Shown here in pieces: positions 1 to 9,921 of a DNA stretch of 64,000 bases. The stretch spans positions 4,259,001 to 4,323,000 of the forward strand of contig NZ_CP100647.1 in NCBI RefSeq assembly GCF_024266585.1, in the 5' to 3' direction. The position numbers and the translations under genes were made by a program. The stretch's first letter is position 1. Each line of letters starts with the position of its first letter. The notes below the pieces were generated by a model, which was not told the origin of the DNA, did not search any database, and saw only the letters and a program-made list of their open reading frames with translations. This stretch comes from Xanthomonas sacchari (GTDB lineage Bacteria > Pseudomonadota > Gammaproteobacteria > Xanthomonadales > Xanthomonadaceae).

Positions 1-854
1 ACCCATTCCCAGGCCGCCTGCTCGGCGAGCAGCGCGCGGACCAGCTTGTTGTTGAGCGCGTGGCCGGACTTGTAGCCCTCGTAAGCACCCAGGATCGCGC
101 CGCCGGCCAGGTACAGGTCGCCGATCGCATCGAGGATCTTGTGGCGCACGAACTCGTCGGCGTAGCGCAGGCCGTCGTCGTTGAGCACGCGGAACTCGTC
201 GAGCACGATGGCGTTGTCCATCGACCCGCCCAGGCCCAGGTTGCGTTCGCGCATGTACTCCAGGTCGCGCATGAAGCCGAAGGTGCGCGCGCGGGAGATT
301 TCCTTGATGTAGGCCATCGTCGAGAACTCGATCTCCTGGCGCGACTGCTTGGCCGGGATCATCGGGTGGTCGAACTGGATGGTGAAACCGAGCTTGTAGC
401 CGCCGTCGTACGGCATGAAGCGGGCGACCTTGTCGCCGTCGCGCACTTCCACCTCGCGCTTGATGCGGATGAAGCGCTTGGCCTTGTCCTGCTCGACGAT
501 GCCCGCCGACTGCAGCAGGAACACGAACGGACCGGCCGAGCCGTCCATGATCGGCAGCTCGGCCGAGGACAGTTCGACGATCGCGTTGTCCACGCCGAGG
601 CCGGCCATCGCCGACATCAGGTGTTCCACGGTCTGGATCTTGGCCTGGCCGCGGCTCAGGCCGGTGCACAGCGTGGTCTCGGTGACCAGCTCGGCATCGG
701 CCGGCACGTCCACCGCCGGATCCAGGTCCACGCGCCGGAACACGATGCCGTGGTCGGCCGGTGCGGGGCGCAGGGTCATGTAGACCTTGTCGCCGCTGTG
801 CAGGCCCACGCCGGTGGCGCGGATCGTGTTCTTGAGAGTGCGTTGCTGGGTCAT
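1..854 (-). CDS. lpxC: UDP-3-O-acyl-N-acetylglucosamine deacetylase LpxC (3' end off the left edge)
   Basis: Catalyses the committed step of lipid A synthesis: zinc-dependent removal of the acetyl group from UDP-3-O-acyl-GlcNAc in the cytoplasm. About 284 residues are present and the C-terminus runs off the window; family members are about 300 aa, so roughly 20 residues are missing. Seen in the sequence: start [10 protein letters not shown], the TVEHLMSAM motif carrying zinc ligand H78, and the later HKILDAIGD segment and GHALNN, which carry the other metal and catalytic positions. The ATG at 854 is the only sensible start. The gene lies last in the dcw cluster, separated from ftsZ by a terminator hairpin and with its own promoter-like boxes, so it is probably transcribed independently. 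Confidence 0.97.
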   Translation of the reverse strand, partial: MTQQRTLKNTIRATGVGLHSGDKVYMTLRPAPADHGIVFRRVDLDPAVDVPADAELVTETTLCTGLSRGQAKIQTVEHLMSAMAGLGVDNAIVELSSAELPIMDGSAGPFVFLLQSAGIVEQDKAKRFIRIKREVEVRDGDKVARFMPYDGGYKLGFTIQFDHPMIPAKQSRQEIEFSTMAYIKEISRARTFGFMRDLEYMRERNLGLGGSMDNAIVLDEFRVLNDDGLRYADEFVRHKILDAIGDLYLAGGAILGAYEGYKSGHALNNKLVRALLAEQAAWEW

Positions 855-905
855 GGCAGACAGTCTGGAAACGTCTGTTCGCACGGGAACTGAACAGACA
901 ACGAG

Positions 906-935
906 AATATCACGCGTTTAGCCAAATTTTAACAA
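906..935 (-). promoter_or_regulatory. Putative sigma70-type promoter of lpxC
   Basis: On the minus strand a -35 box TTGTTA (930-935) and a -10 box GATATT (906-911) are separated by 18 bp, in an AT-rich island within a GC-rich region. This places the transcript start near 899, about 45 nt upstream of the lpxC ATG. The assignment is by pattern only. Confidence 0.5.
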
Positions 936-990
936 AGCGGTCACAGCATCCCATGGGTGCAACGCTGGCCCGTGCCGGCGTCGCCGTCGC

Positions 991-1021
991 AAAAACCTGC
1001 CGGGTCGCGGGGACCCGGCAG
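991..1021 (-). terminator. Rho-independent terminator downstream of ftsZ
   Basis: A perfect 10-bp stem (997-1006 with 1012-1021, arms CTGCCGGGTC/GACCCGGCAG, 5-nt loop) is followed on the minus strand by a T-run (the complement of the A-run at 991-995). It would end the long mraZ-ftsZ transcript before lpxC. Confidence 0.8.
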
Positions 1022-1115
1022 CAAGGGACACGGCACGCCGGCCAGGGAGGCGCTCCCGGACGGCGGTGTTGCGTGTTGCGGGCCGGCGCGCACGCCGGCC
1101 GATGACACGTCGACC

Positions 1116-1265
1116 TCAGTCGGCCTGGCGGCGCAGGGCGGGCCGCTTGCTTGCGAAGCACCGCTTCGCGAGCGGCCCCGCGCCCGGCCATGGATGGCCG
1201 GGCAGGCCCATCCGCAAGCCGGACGGCTGCGCCAGGGACGGCATCAGTCGGCCTGGCGGCGCAGG
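1116..1265. repeat. Exact 22-bp direct repeat of the ftsZ 3' end
   Basis: Positions 1244-1265, which encode the last FtsZ residues LRRQAD and the stop, are repeated exactly at 1116-1137, 128 bp further downstream. The sequence between the copies also holds an imperfect hairpin around 1141-1177 (arms GGCCGCT.../...AGCGGCC). This looks like a partial duplication of the gene end. Apart from these, the terminator and the lpxC promoter, I see nothing in the 855-1243 gap. Confidence 0.7.
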
Positions 1266-2470
1266 AACGCCGGAATATCCAGGTAGTCGCTCGGCAGGTC
1301 GGCCGCGGCCGGTGCCGGGGCGGACGCCGCCGCGCCCATGCCGTCGCCGCTCGGACGGCGCAGGCCCAGGCCCATCGCACCGCCGACCGCCTTGGACACG
1401 GCGTCGCCGCCGTGGTCGAAGTCGCCGAACTCCGGCTGGCCGGTGGTGGCGTTGCGCACCAGCTTGATCGGCGCGCGCTGCTCCGGACGCTGCGACTGGC
1501 GCGACACCGCGCGGTTCAGGCCGGTGGCGACCACGGTCACGCGCACTTCGTCCTGCATGTCCGGATCCAGCACGGTGCCGACCACCACGGTGGCGTCCTC
1601 GGAGGAGAAGCCCTCGATGGTGCGGCCGATCTCGTCGAACTCGGCCATGGTGAAGTCCGGGCCGGCGGTGATGTTGACCAGGATGCCGTTGGCGCCGGCC
1701 AGGTTGACGTCGTCCAGCAGCGGGTTCTGGATCGCCGCTTCGGCCGCGGCCTGCGCGCGGTCGTCGCCGCGGGCCGAGCCGGTGCCCATCATCGCCAGGC
1801 CCATTTCCGACATCACCGTGCGCACGTCGGCGAAGTCGACGTTGATCAGGCCCGGACGCACGATCAGGTCGGCGATGCCCTGCACCGCGCCCTGCAGCAC
1901 GTCGTTGGCGGCGCGGAACGCCTGGATCATGGTGGCGTTGCGGCCGAGCACGGTGATCAGCTTCTCGTTGGGAATGGTGATCAGCGAGTCGCAGTGCTGG
2001 CTCAGTTCCTCGATGCCCTTCAGCGCCACCTGCATGCGGCGGCGGCCTTCGAACGGGAACGGCTTGGTGACCACGGCTACGGTCAGGATGCCCATTTCCT
2101 TGGCCAGCTGCGCCACCACCGGCGCCGCGCCGGTACCGGTGCCGCCGCCCATGCCGGCGGTGATGAACACCATGTCCGCGCCCTGCAGCGCGTCCATGAT
2201 GCGCTCGCGGTCTTCCAGCGCGGCCTGGCGGCCGACTTCCGGGTTCGCGCCCGCGCCCAGGCCCTTGGTGACGTTGGTGCCGAGCTGCAGCTGCAGCTTG
2301 GCGCCGCAGTTCTTGATCGCCTGCGAGTCGGTGTTGGCGGTGATGAACTCCACGCCGTCCACGCTGCTGCTGACCATGTGCGCGACCGCGTTGCCGCCGC
2401 CGCCGCCCACGCCGACCACCTTGATCACTGCATTGGGTGCCATCTTTTCAATCAGTTCGAAATGCGCCAT
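1244..2470 (-). CDS. ftsZ: Cell division GTPase FtsZ
   Basis: Tubulin-like GTPase that polymerises into the Z ring at mid-cell. 408 aa, normal length. The tubulin signature GGGTGTG is at residues 108-114, a T7 synergy loop [11 protein letters not shown] follows near residue 207, and the protein ends in the conserved tail [11 protein letters not shown] that binds FtsA and ZipA. The start at 2470 ([10 protein letters not shown]) is preferred over an upstream in-frame Met because AGAGGA lies just before it and because upstream residues come from the heptad repeat. It is separated from ftsA by 290 bp filled with heptad repeats, unlike the overlapping genes upstream, so extra promoters in that gap are possible. 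Transcription is probably ended at 991-1021. Confidence 0.98.
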   Translation of the reverse strand: MAHFELIEKMAPNAVIKVVGVGGGGGNAVAHMVSSSVDGVEFITANTDSQAIKNCGAKLQLQLGTNVTKGLGAGANPEVGRQAALEDRERIMDALQGADMVFITAGMGGGTGTGAAPVVAQLAKEMGILTVAVVTKPFPFEGRRRMQVALKGIEELSQHCDSLITIPNEKLITVLGRNATMIQAFRAANDVLQGAVQGIADLIVRPGLINVDFADVRTVMSEMGLAMMGTGSARGDDRAQAAAEAAIQNPLLDDVNLAGANGILVNITAGPDFTMAEFDEIGRTIEGFSSEDATVVVGTVLDPDMQDEVRVTVVATGLNRAVSRQSQRPEQRAPIKLVRNATTGQPEFGDFDHGGDAVSKAVGGAMGLGLRRPSGDGMGAAASAPAPAAADLPSDYLDIPAFLRRQAD

Positions 2471-2760
2471 GTCCGTTTCCTCTTTGAGCCGGGAATGGGG
2501 AATCGGGAATGGGGAATCGGATCGCTCCGTTCGCTGTCCCGACACCCGCATTTCGGCGAGTGTTGTTGTTTGGAAGCTGGGAATGGGGAACCGGGAATGG
2601 GGAATCGCAACAGCGTCTCCAGCCCGGCACCTGTTCCTCAGCGGAACTACAAAAAAACCACACCTATCTACCCCTCACCGCTCTCCACCTATCTCACCGC
2701 AGCACCGCTTTTGCTTTTGCACTTACCCATTCCCAATTCCCGGTTCGCCATTCCCGGCCC
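2471..2760. repeat. Heptad-repeat element(s) in the ftsA-ftsZ gap
   Basis: G-rich heptads GGGAATG/GGGAATC occur at about 2491-2520 and 2579-2606, and inverted arms (ATTCCC...) at 2725-2758. The gap holds no gene. It separates ftsZ from the coupled ftsQA pair and contains two forward arms facing one inverted arm. Confidence 0.8.
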
Positions 2761-3996
2761 TCAAAACTCGCCGCGATACCAGTTCTTCAATTTCTTGAAC
2801 AAGCTGCCGGCGCGGCCGGTCGGCAGCGACGGGCGGCGCGGGTGTTCGATCTGGCTGCCCATCAGCAGCAGGCCCACGCCGGTGGCGTGGACCGGATTGC
2901 CGACCACCTCGCCCAGGCCGGTGACGTGCTGGGGAATGCCCACGCGCACCGGCATCTGCACCATTTCCTCGGCCAGTTCGACCACGCCTTCCATCTTCGA
3001 GGCGCCGCCGGTCAGCACCATGCCGGCGCGCACCAGTTCCTCGAAGCCGGAGCGGCGCAGTTCGGCCTGCACCATCTCGAAGATCTCCTCGTAGCGGCCC
3101 TGCACCGCCTGCGCCAGCGAATGCCGCGGCATGCGCCGCGGCGGGCGGTCGCCGACGCTGGGCACCTGGATGCTTTCCTCGGCGGTGGCCAGCTGCGCCA
3201 GCGCGCAGGCGTAGCGCACCTTGATCTGCTCGGCTTCCGGGGTCGGCGTGCGCAGCATGTGCGCGATGTCGTTGGTGACGTGGTCGCCGGCGATCGGCAG
3301 CGAGGCGGTGTGGCAGATCGCGCCCTGCACGAACACCGCCAGGTCGGTGGTGCCGGCGCCCATGTCCACCAGCACCACGCCCAGTTCGCGCTCGTCGGCG
3401 GTCAGCACCGCCACCGAGGACGCCAGCGAGGACAGGATCAGATCGTCCACCTGCAGGCCGCAGCGCTGCACGCACTTGCTGATGTTGGCCGCGGCCGACT
3501 GCGCGCACACCACCAGGTGCGCGTGCACCTCCAGGCGCACGCCGGTCATGCCGACCGGGTTGCGGATGCCTTCCTGCGAATCGTCCAGCACGTACTCGCG
3601 CGGGATCGCGTGGAGGATGCGCTGGTCGGCCGGGATCGCCACCGCCTTGGCCGCTTCCAGCACGCGGTCCAGGTCGTTCCAGGTCACCTCGCCGTCGCGG
3701 ATCGGGACGATGCCCGGCGAGTTCTTGCACTGCACGTGGTTGCCGGAGATCGACGCGTACACCGAGCGGATCTCGCAGCCGGCCATCAGCTCGGCTTCCT
3801 CGATCGCGCGCTGGATCGACTGCACGGTGGATTCGATGTCCACCACCACGCCGCGCTTGAGCCCGCGCGATTCGTGCGAACCGATGCCGATCACCTCGAT
3901 CGGATTGCCGGGCGAGTATTCGCCGACCAGCGCGACGACCTTGGAGGTGCCGATGTCCAGTCCAACGATGAGGGATTTGTCGCCTTTGCGGTTCAT
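2761..3996 (-). CDS. ftsA: Cell division protein FtsA
   Basis: Actin-like ATPase that tethers FtsZ to the membrane and recruits later divisome proteins. 411 aa, typical length. The phosphate-1 motif GLDIGTSK is at residues 12-19 and a phosphate-2-type GAGTTD segment lies in the middle. The C-terminus (KKLKNWYRGEF) is an amphipathic membrane-targeting helix. The start overlaps the ftsQ stop as ATGA (3993-3996), so translation is probably coupled to ftsQ. Confidence 0.98.
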   Translation of the reverse strand: MNRKGDKSLIVGLDIGTSKVVALVGEYSPGNPIEVIGIGSHESRGLKRGVVVDIESTVQSIQRAIEEAELMAGCEIRSVYASISGNHVQCKNSPGIVPIRDGEVTWNDLDRVLEAAKAVAIPADQRILHAIPREYVLDDSQEGIRNPVGMTGVRLEVHAHLVVCAQSAAANISKCVQRCGLQVDDLILSSLASSVAVLTADERELGVVLVDMGAGTTDLAVFVQGAICHTASLPIAGDHVTNDIAHMLRTPTPEAEQIKVRYACALAQLATAEESIQVPSVGDRPPRRMPRHSLAQAVQGRYEEIFEMVQAELRRSGFEELVRAGMVLTGGASKMEGVVELAEEMVQMPVRVGIPQHVTGLGEVVGNPVHATGVGLLLMGSQIEHPRRPSLPTGRAGSLFKKLKNWYRGEF

Positions 3997-4847
3997 GTCT
4001 TGGAGCCGGGAATAGAGAATCGGGAATAGGGAATAGAGAAGAGCGGGTGCGCGCGAGGGGATGGTGGATCGACCAGTGCCGCATGGCGCGTGGGCTGGGG
4101 CGGCGCCGCTGGTTTCTTCTCCTTGCCCGGCTCCTTACTCGGCTCTTTGCTCTCGGGTACCCATGCCACCGTGAATCCGTTGGTGTAACGAAGATCGGCG
4201 CGCGCCAGCGGCGGCTGGCCCGGCTGCAGCAGTTGCGGCAGCACCCGGGCGAAGCGCTCCAGGCGCGCGCGCGCGTCGTCGCGCCCGACCACCACCTGCA
4301 CGCCATTGCCCAGCGCCAGCGACCAGCTGCCGCGCGCGTCCAGCGCCACGCCCTGCACCGGCAAACCGACCGGCGCGAACAGCGCGCGCGAGGCGTTGTA
4401 CAGCGCGACCACGTCGGCGGCCTTGGCGTCGGGGCCGGCCAGGTGCGGCAGCGCCACGTCGCGCAGTTCGTTGGGCAGGGCGAAGATGCGGCCCTGCTCG
4501 GACAGCATGCGGTCCGCGCCCCAGCGCGCGAACGGGCGGTGCTCGGTGACGCGCACTTCCAGCACGTCCGGCCAGCGCTTGCGCACCCGCGCGCTCTCCA
4601 CCCAAGGCAGCCGCTCGATCGCGTTCTGCGCATCCTGCAGGCGCACCGCGAAGAAGCCGCGGCGCGCGTACGGCAGCACCACCTGGCGCAACTGCTCGGC
4701 GGACACGCGCTTGAAGTCGCCGCTGACCTGCAGCCGGCTCAACGGCCAGCGCTCGGCGCCGACCCAACCGTTGAGCACGGCCACGATCGGCAGCGCGACC
4801 AGCGCCAGCGCCAGCAGCCAGGCGAGGATGCGCAGGGAGGCGTTCAT
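3993..4847 (-). CDS. ftsQ: Cell division protein FtsQ with repeat-derived C-terminal tail
   Basis: Bitopic inner-membrane divisome protein that links FtsA/FtsZ to FtsBL. 284 aa. A short cytoplasmic N-terminus is followed by a transmembrane segment at about residues 7-27 (LAWLLALALVALPIVAVL), a POTRA domain beginning LSRLQVSGDF, and the FtsQ beta domain. The last residues (LFSIPYSRFSIPGSKT) are translated from the heptad repeat at 4008-4041, preceded by a Lys/Pro-rich linker, so the C-terminal tail is atypical. The start at 4847 (MNASLR) is chosen because upstream in-frame codons are also repeat-derived. The stop overlaps the ftsA start by 4 bp. Confidence 0.96.
   Translation of the reverse strand: MNASLRILAWLLALALVALPIVAVLNGWVGAERWPLSRLQVSGDFKRVSAEQLRQVVLPYARRGFFAVRLQDAQNAIERLPWVESARVRKRWPDVLEVRVTEHRPFARWGADRMLSEQGRIFALPNELRDVALPHLAGPDAKAADVVALYNASRALFAPVGLPVQGVALDARGSWSLALGNGVQVVVGRDDARARLERFARVLPQLLQPGQPPLARADLRYTNGFTVAWVPESKEPSKEPGKEKKPAAPPQPTRHAALVDPPSPRAHPLFSIPYSRFSIPGSKT
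4008..4041. repeat. Heptad repeat inside the ftsQ 3' end
   Basis: Degenerate heptads GGGAATAG/GGGAATC form a single arm with no inverted partner. They lie inside the coding sequence of ftsQ just before its stop, supplying the last ten or so residues. Confidence 0.75.
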
Positions 4848-4867
4848 GGGCGCACCGTCCGGTGCGC

Positions 4868-4966
4868 GAGAATGGGGAATCGGGAATGGGGAATGGGCAA
4901 AGCACAAGCGGCCGCGCACGCGGCACCGCTCTTGCCGATACCCCATTCCCGATTCCCGATTCCCGG
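4868..4966. repeat. Inverted heptad-repeat element between ddl and ftsQ
   Basis: A forward arm of GGGAATC/G heptads at 4868-4898 and an inverted arm at 4940-4966 flank a core of about 40 bp that can itself fold (GCGGCCGC...GCGGCACCGC). It fills most of the 121-bp gap between the ddl stop and the ftsQ start. It could form a cruciform, or an RNA hairpin inside the polycistronic message. Confidence 0.8.
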
Positions 4967-4968
4967 CT

Positions 4969-5910
4969 TCACAGCGTCTGCTCCAGGATGCGCCAGCACA
5001 GGCCGGCGAAATCCACGCCCAGCTGCGCCGCGGCCTTGGGCACCAGCGAGTGGCTGGTCATGCCCGGGGCGGTGTTGACCTCGATCAGCTGCAGGCCGCG
5101 CACGCGGTCGCGCATCACGTCCACGCGGCCCCAGCCGCTGCAGCCGGCCGCGGCGAAGGCCTGCAGGGCCAGCCGGCGGATCTGCGTCTCGTCCTCGCCC
5201 TCCATGCCCGGGCACAGGTACTGGGTGTCCTCGGCGATGTACTTGGCGTGGTAGTCGTACCAGTCGCCGGCCGGGACGATGCGGATCGACGGCAGCGCGA
5301 CGTCGCCGAGGATGCCGACGGTGTATTCCTCGCCCTGCACCATCTGCTCCATCAGCAGTTCGCCGCGGTAGTCGGCGGCGAAGGCGCGCACCGGCGCCAG
5401 GTCGGCCTCGGACAGGACGCGGAACACGCCGACGCTGGAGCCTTCGCAGGCCGGCTTGACGAACAGCGGATAGCCCAGCGCGGCGGCCGCCGCGGCCAGG
5501 TCGGCCTGCGCGTCGATGCGGGCGAAGCCCGGGGTCGGCAGGCCGGCGGCGATCCACACCTGCTTGGTGCGGATCTTGTCCAGGGTCAGCGCGCTGCCGA
5601 GCACGTCGGGGCCGGTGAACGGCACCTGCAGGGCGCGCAGCAGACCCTGCAGCACGCCGTTCTCGCCGTCGCCGCCGTGCAGGATGTTGAACACGCGGTC
5701 CACCGCGCCGGCGCGGATGCGCTCGAGCAGCGCAGGAATGCCGTCCACCGGCTGCGCGTCGACGCCGCGGCTGCGCAGCGCCTCCAGCACGTTGGCGCCG
5801 GAGTTCAGCGACACCTCGCGTTCGCTGGAGGTGCCGCCGAGCAGCACGGCGACGCGGCCGAACACGGCCGGGTCGGTGACGCGCGGCGGCGGCAGGGTCT
5901 GCGCGCTCAT
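4969..5910 (-). CDS. ddl: D-alanine--D-alanine ligase
   Basis: ATP-grasp enzyme that makes the D-Ala-D-Ala dipeptide for MurF. 313 aa, normal length. Seen: N-terminal [19 protein letters not shown] (substrate-binding loop with the conserved HGGDGENG further on), the [17 protein letters not shown]-grasp segment, and [12 protein letters not shown] near the end carrying metal-binding residues. It starts at 5910, overlapping the murC stop by 4 bp (ATGA). Being in the dcw cluster, it corresponds to the DdlB position. Confidence 0.97.
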   Translation of the reverse strand: MSAQTLPPPRVTDPAVFGRVAVLLGGTSSEREVSLNSGANVLEALRSRGVDAQPVDGIPALLERIRAGAVDRVFNILHGGDGENGVLQGLLRALQVPFTGPDVLGSALTLDKIRTKQVWIAAGLPTPGFARIDAQADLAAAAAALGYPLFVKPACEGSSVGVFRVLSEADLAPVRAFAADYRGELLMEQMVQGEEYTVGILGDVALPSIRIVPAGDWYDYHAKYIAEDTQYLCPGMEGEDETQIRRLALQAFAAAGCSGWGRVDVMRDRVRGLQLIEVNTAPGMTSHSLVPKAAAQLGVDFAGLCWRILEQTL

Positions 5911-7343
5911 GCGTCCGCTCCGCCGGCGAAGCCGTGCTGGGCGATGTGCTGGGCGACGTAGCCGATGTCGCCCGCCCCCATCATCAGCAGCAGGTCGCCG
6001 TCCTGCAGCACGTCCGGCAGCACGCGGTCGAGTTCGCCGACCTGGCCGACCACCACCGGTTCGCTGCGGCCGCGCGCGCGGATCGCGCGCGCCAGCGAGC
6101 GCGCGTCGGCACCGGGGATCGGCGCCTCGCCGGCCGGGTAGACCTCGCTGAGCACCAGCGCGTCCACTTCCGACAGCACCGCGGCGAAGGCGTCGAACTG
6201 GTCGCGGGTGCGGCTGTAGCGATGCGGCTGGAACGCGACCACCAGGCGCTTGTCCGGCCAGCCGCCGCGGGCGGCGGCGAACACCGCGGCCAGTTCGCGC
6301 GGATGGTGGCCGTAGTCGTCGACCACGCGCACGCGCGCGCCGCCGGCGGTGGTCACTTCGCCCAGGTCGTTGAAGCGGCGGCCGATGCCGGCGAAGCCCT
6401 GCAGGGCGCTGGCGATCGCCTCCGGCGCCACGCCCAGCTGCCAGCCGATGGCGGCGGCGGCCAGCGCGTTGAGCACGTTGTGGCGGCCCGGCAGCGCCAG
6501 GGTCACCGGGATGCTGCTGCCTTCCGGCAGGCGCAGGGTGAAGCGCATGCGCGGGCCGTCCTGGACCACGTCCTCGGCGCGCACGTCGGCGTTCTCGCTG
6601 AGGCCGTAGCTCATCACGTGGCGCGGCGTCTTCGCCGCCAGCGCGGCCACTTCCGGATCGTCGATGCACAGCACCGCCAGGCCGTAGAACGGCAGGCGCT
6701 GCAGGAACTCGGCGAACGCCGCCTGGACCCGCGCGAAGTCGTTGCCGTAGTTCTCCAGATGATCGGCATCGATGTTGGTGATGACCGAGATCAGCGGATT
6801 CAGGCGCAGGAAGCTGCCGTCGCTCTCGTCGGCCTCGGCCACCAGCCACTGGCCGCCGCCGAGCTTGGCGTTGGCGCCGGCGGCGAGCAGCTGCCCGCCG
6901 ATCACGAAGGTCGGGTCCAGCCCGCCTTCGCTGAGCACCGCCGCGGCCAGGCTGGTGGTGGTGGTCTTGCCGTGGGTGCCGGCCACCGCGATGCCGCGGC
7001 GGAAGCGCATCAGCTCGGCCAGCATCGCCGCGCGCGGCATGATCGGAATGCGCTGGCTGCGCGCCTCCATCAGTTCCGGGTTGTCCTCGCGGATCGCGCT
7101 GGACACCACCACGCAGTCGGTGCCGAGCACGTTGGCCGCCGAGTGCCCGCGCATCACCCGCGCGCCGAGCTTGACCAGGCGCCGGGTGGCGGCGTTGTCG
7201 GCGTTGTCCGAGCCGGAGACCTCATAGCCCAGGGTCAGCATGACCTCGGCGATGCCGCTCATGCCGGTACCGCCGATGCCGACGAAATGCACGCGCGGGA
7301 ACGCGCGGACCAGATCGCCGGTGTCGTGGAGGCGGCGGATCAC
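5907..7343 (-). CDS. murC: UDP-N-acetylmuramate--L-alanine ligase MurC
   Basis: First Mur ligase: ATP-dependent addition of L-Ala to UDP-MurNAc in the cytoplasm. 478 aa. The UDP-binding glycine loop GIGGTGMSG is at residues 22-30 and the ATP P-loop GTHGKTTTT at 122-130. The start is a GTG at 7343 whose codon overlaps the murG stop (GTGA, 7340-7343). The stop overlaps the ddl start (ATGA). Confidence 0.97.
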   Translation of the reverse strand: MIRRLHDTGDLVRAFPRVHFVGIGGTGMSGIAEVMLTLGYEVSGSDNADNAATRRLVKLGARVMRGHSAANVLGTDCVVVSSAIREDNPELMEARSQRIPIMPRAAMLAELMRFRRGIAVAGTHGKTTTTSLAAAVLSEGGLDPTFVIGGQLLAAGANAKLGGGQWLVAEADESDGSFLRLNPLISVITNIDADHLENYGNDFARVQAAFAEFLQRLPFYGLAVLCIDDPEVAALAAKTPRHVMSYGLSENADVRAEDVVQDGPRMRFTLRLPEGSSIPVTLALPGRHNVLNALAAAAIGWQLGVAPEAIASALQGFAGIGRRFNDLGEVTTAGGARVRVVDDYGHHPRELAAVFAAARGGWPDKRLVVAFQPHRYSRTRDQFDAFAAVLSEVDALVLSEVYPAGEAPIPGADARSLARAIRARGRSEPVVVGQVGELDRVLPDVLQDGDLLLMMGAGDIGYVAQHIAQHGFAGGADA

Positions 7344-8605
7344 GGGCGGCCTCCTGCGGAGGCGGGATTGGGGAATCGGGAATCGGGAATGGGGAAAAGC
7401 GAAGCGCTGGCGGCGATCCGCGCCTGCCGCGTGTTCGTGTCTGCGTGTGTCACTGCGTGCGTCTGCCCTTGATTGTGCTTGTACCCATTCCCCATTCCCG
7501 ATTCACCACTCCCGGCCTCTTCCAAGACGATGTCCGCAATCCGCTCGGCCGCATCCGGCTTGGCCAGCTGGCGTGCGGCCTCGGCCATCGCCAGGCGCTG
7601 CGCGGGCTGCGCCAGCAGGTCGCGCAGCACGCGCTGCAGGTGGTCGGCGAGGGCGTCGTCCTGCTTCAGCAGCACGGCGGCGCCGCGCTCGACCAGGTAT
7701 TCGGCGTTGCGGGTCTGGTGGTCGTCGACGGCGGCGGCGAACGGCACCAGCACGCTGCCGATGCCGACCGCGCACAGTTCGGCCAGGGTCGAGGCGCCGG
7801 CGCGGCACACCACCAGGTCGGCCCAGGCGTAGGCACCGGCCATGTCGCCGATGAAGGCTTCGACGCTGGCGGCGACGCCGGCGTCGGCGTAGGCGCGCGC
7901 GGCTTCCTCGCGCAGCGCTTCGCCGCACTGGTGGCGCACCTCGACGGCCACGCCGAGCGCGGCCAGCGCCTGCGGCAACGCCTGGTTGAGCACGCGTGCG
8001 CCCTGGCTGCCGCCCAGCACCAGCAGCCGCGGCGCGCCGTGGCGCGCGGCCAGGCGCTGCGCCGGCGGCGCCAGCGCGGCGATCTCGGCGCGCACCGGGT
8101 TGCCCACCGCTTCCTCGCGCGTGGCGAAGCTGCCGGGGAAGCCGGTCAGCACGCGTCGTGCGACCCGCGCCAGCACCTTGTTGGTCAGGCCTGGCGCACG
8201 GTTCTGTTCGTGCACCAGCAGCGGCAGCTTGAGCAGCCGCGCGGCCAGGCCACCGGGACCGGCCGCGAAGCCGCCGAAGCTGATCACCGCGCGCGGCGCA
8301 CGCCGGCGCAGCACGAAGCCGGCGGCGCGCACCGCGCGCATCACCCGCATCGGCGCGCCGAACAGGGCCAGTGCGCCCTTGCCGCGCAGTCCACCGATCT
8401 CGATGGTGTCCAGCTCGATGCCGTGCTCCGGCACCAGCCGCGTTTCCATGCGCCCGGCCGCGCCCAGCCACACCACCGGCACGCCGCGCGCGCGCAGCAC
8501 CTTGGCCACGGCCAGCGCGGGGAAGATGTGTCCGCCGGTGCCGCCGGCGAGGATCATCACCGGTGCGGCGGAGGCGGGAGCGGAGGCAGACGCCGAGGCG
8601 CTCAT
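7340..8605 (-). CDS. murG: Lipid II synthase MurG with long repeat-derived C-terminal tail
   Basis: Peripheral membrane glycosyltransferase that adds GlcNAc to lipid I to give lipid II. 421 aa, longer than the usual 350-360. The donor/acceptor glycine motif GGTGGH is at residues 21-26 and GGSQGA is in the middle. The recognisable fold ends near ADIVLEEAG. The following roughly 55 residues read through a heptad element: a forward arm (GESGMGNG), a variable core ([18 protein letters not shown]) and an inverted arm ([12 protein letters not shown]). The start at 8605 overlaps the ftsW stop (ATGA). The Ser/Ala-rich N-terminus ([10 protein letters not shown]) is also unusual. The tail is probably disordered and tolerated. 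Confidence 0.95.
   Translation of the reverse strand: MSASASASAPASAAPVMILAGGTGGHIFPALAVAKVLRARGVPVVWLGAAGRMETRLVPEHGIELDTIEIGGLRGKGALALFGAPMRVMRAVRAAGFVLRRRAPRAVISFGGFAAGPGGLAARLLKLPLLVHEQNRAPGLTNKVLARVARRVLTGFPGSFATREEAVGNPVRAEIAALAPPAQRLAARHGAPRLLVLGGSQGARVLNQALPQALAALGVAVEVRHQCGEALREEAARAYADAGVAASVEAFIGDMAGAYAWADLVVCRAGASTLAELCAVGIGSVLVPFAAAVDDHQTRNAEYLVERGAAVLLKQDDALADHLQRVLRDLLAQPAQRLAMAEAARQLAKPDAAERIADIVLEEAGSGESGMGNGYKHNQGQTHAVTHADTNTRQARIAASASLFPIPDSRFPNPASAGGRP
7363..7518. repeat. Inverted heptad-repeat element inside the murG 3' end
   Basis: A forward arm of GGGAATC/G heptads (7363-7394) and an inverted arm (about 7484-7518) lie within the murG reading frame. The core between them is about 90 bp and rich in TGCGTGTGT-like runs. 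The element ends about 20 bp before the murG/murC GTGA overlap. Confidence 0.8.
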
Positions 8606-9921
8606 CCGAGCCTCCCGAACGTGGGTTCGACCCGCGGCTGCATGCGGCTGGTGCCGCGCCCCGGGGCGCCCTGGATCGCCGCGGCGACCGCGCTGGCGCT
8701 GGCCTCGCGCGCGGCGTGCAGGTCCTCGGCGTTGTCCACGGTCTGCTTGACCGGCATCGCCGCGTCGCTGCGCACCAGCGCCACCTGGCGCTCGGCGCGG
8801 TTGAGTTCGTAGGACACGCGCAGCAGCAGGCCCATCGCCACGCAGGTCATCAGCACGCTGGAACCGCCGGCGGAGATCAGCGGCAGGGTCAGGCCCTTGG
8901 TCGGCAGGATGCCCAGGTTCACGCCGACCGAGACGAAGCTCTGCAGGCTGATCCACAGGCCGATGCCGAAGGCGATGTAGCCGGAGAAGTGGCGCTTCAT
9001 TTCCACGCAGCGCATGCCCAGCCAGAACGCACGGCCGACCAGCAGCGCGTACAGCGAGATGATCAGGCACACGCCGACGAAACCCAGCTCTTCGGCGATG
9101 ACCGAGAAGATGAAGTCGGTATGCGCTTCCGGCAGATAGTTGAGCTTCTGCACCGAGCCGCCCAGGCCGACCCCGAACAGTTCGCCGCGACCCACCGCCA
9201 TCAGCGCGTTGGACAACTGGTAGCCGGAACCGAGCTGGTCGGCCCACGGATCCAGGAAGGAGGTGATGCGGCGCAGGCGGTACGGCTCGAGGATCGCGAT
9301 GAAGGCGAACACCGGCAGACCGATCACGATCGGCATCGACATGCGCGGCAGGTTCACCCCGCCCAGCACCAGCATGCCGGCGGTGATCGCCAGCAGCAGC
9401 GTGGAGGAGCCGAAGTCCGGCTGCAGCAGCAGCAGGCCGACCAGCGCCACCGCCACGCCCAGCGGCTTGAGCATCGCCGGCCAGGTCGCGTTGACCTCGT
9501 CGCGGAAGCGCACCAGGTAGCTGGACAGCCACACGATGTACAGCACCTTCACCGCTTCCACGGTCTGGAAGCGCGAGATGCCCAGGTTGATCCAGCGCCG
9601 CGCGCCGTTGACGGTGCTGCCCAGGCCGGGCACGAACACCACCAGCAGCAGGCCGAAGCAGGCCAGCAGCAGCAACTGGTTGTACTGCTCGATGTTCTTC
9701 AGCTCGGTGCGCATCGCCCAGAACGCCAGGCCGATGCCGCCGGCCAGGAACAGCAAGTGGCGGCTCAGGTAGTAGAACGGGCTGGTGGTCAGCTCGATCG
9801 AACTGGAGCCGACCATCACCACGCCCAGCGACGCCAGCGCCACCGCGGCGCCGAGCAGCCACGGGTCGTAGCGGCCACCGATGGCCTCCAGGCGGGTCGC
9901 TTGGCGGGCAGCGTCGTTCAT
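8602..9921 (-). CDS. ftsW: Septal peptidoglycan glycosyltransferase FtsW
   Basis: SEDS-family polymerase that, with FtsI, builds septal peptidoglycan from lipid II. 439 aa. About ten hydrophobic segments can be followed, starting with [21 protein letters not shown], with the family segments [18 protein letters not shown] and [12 protein letters not shown] in order. It starts at 9921, its ATG sharing one base with the mraY stop (TGATG), and its stop overlaps the murG start (ATGA). Confidence 0.97.
   Translation of the reverse strand: MNDAARQATRLEAIGGRYDPWLLGAAVALASLGVVMVGSSSIELTTSPFYYLSRHLLFLAGGIGLAFWAMRTELKNIEQYNQLLLLACFGLLLVVFVPGLGSTVNGARRWINLGISRFQTVEAVKVLYIVWLSSYLVRFRDEVNATWPAMLKPLGVAVALVGLLLLQPDFGSSTLLLAITAGMLVLGGVNLPRMSMPIVIGLPVFAFIAILEPYRLRRITSFLDPWADQLGSGYQLSNALMAVGRGELFGVGLGGSVQKLNYLPEAHTDFIFSVIAEELGFVGVCLIISLYALLVGRAFWLGMRCVEMKRHFSGYIAFGIGLWISLQSFVSVGVNLGILPTKGLTLPLISAGGSSVLMTCVAMGLLLRVSYELNRAERQVALVRSDAAMPVKQTVDNAEDLHAAREASASAVAAAIQGAPGRGTSRMQPRVEPTFGRLG

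Noticed and set aside
910-1380. A 156-codon open frame on the minus strand overlapping the ftsZ end
   Set aside because: It is out of frame with ftsZ, Arg/Pro-rich, spans the terminator hairpin and has no recognisable domain.
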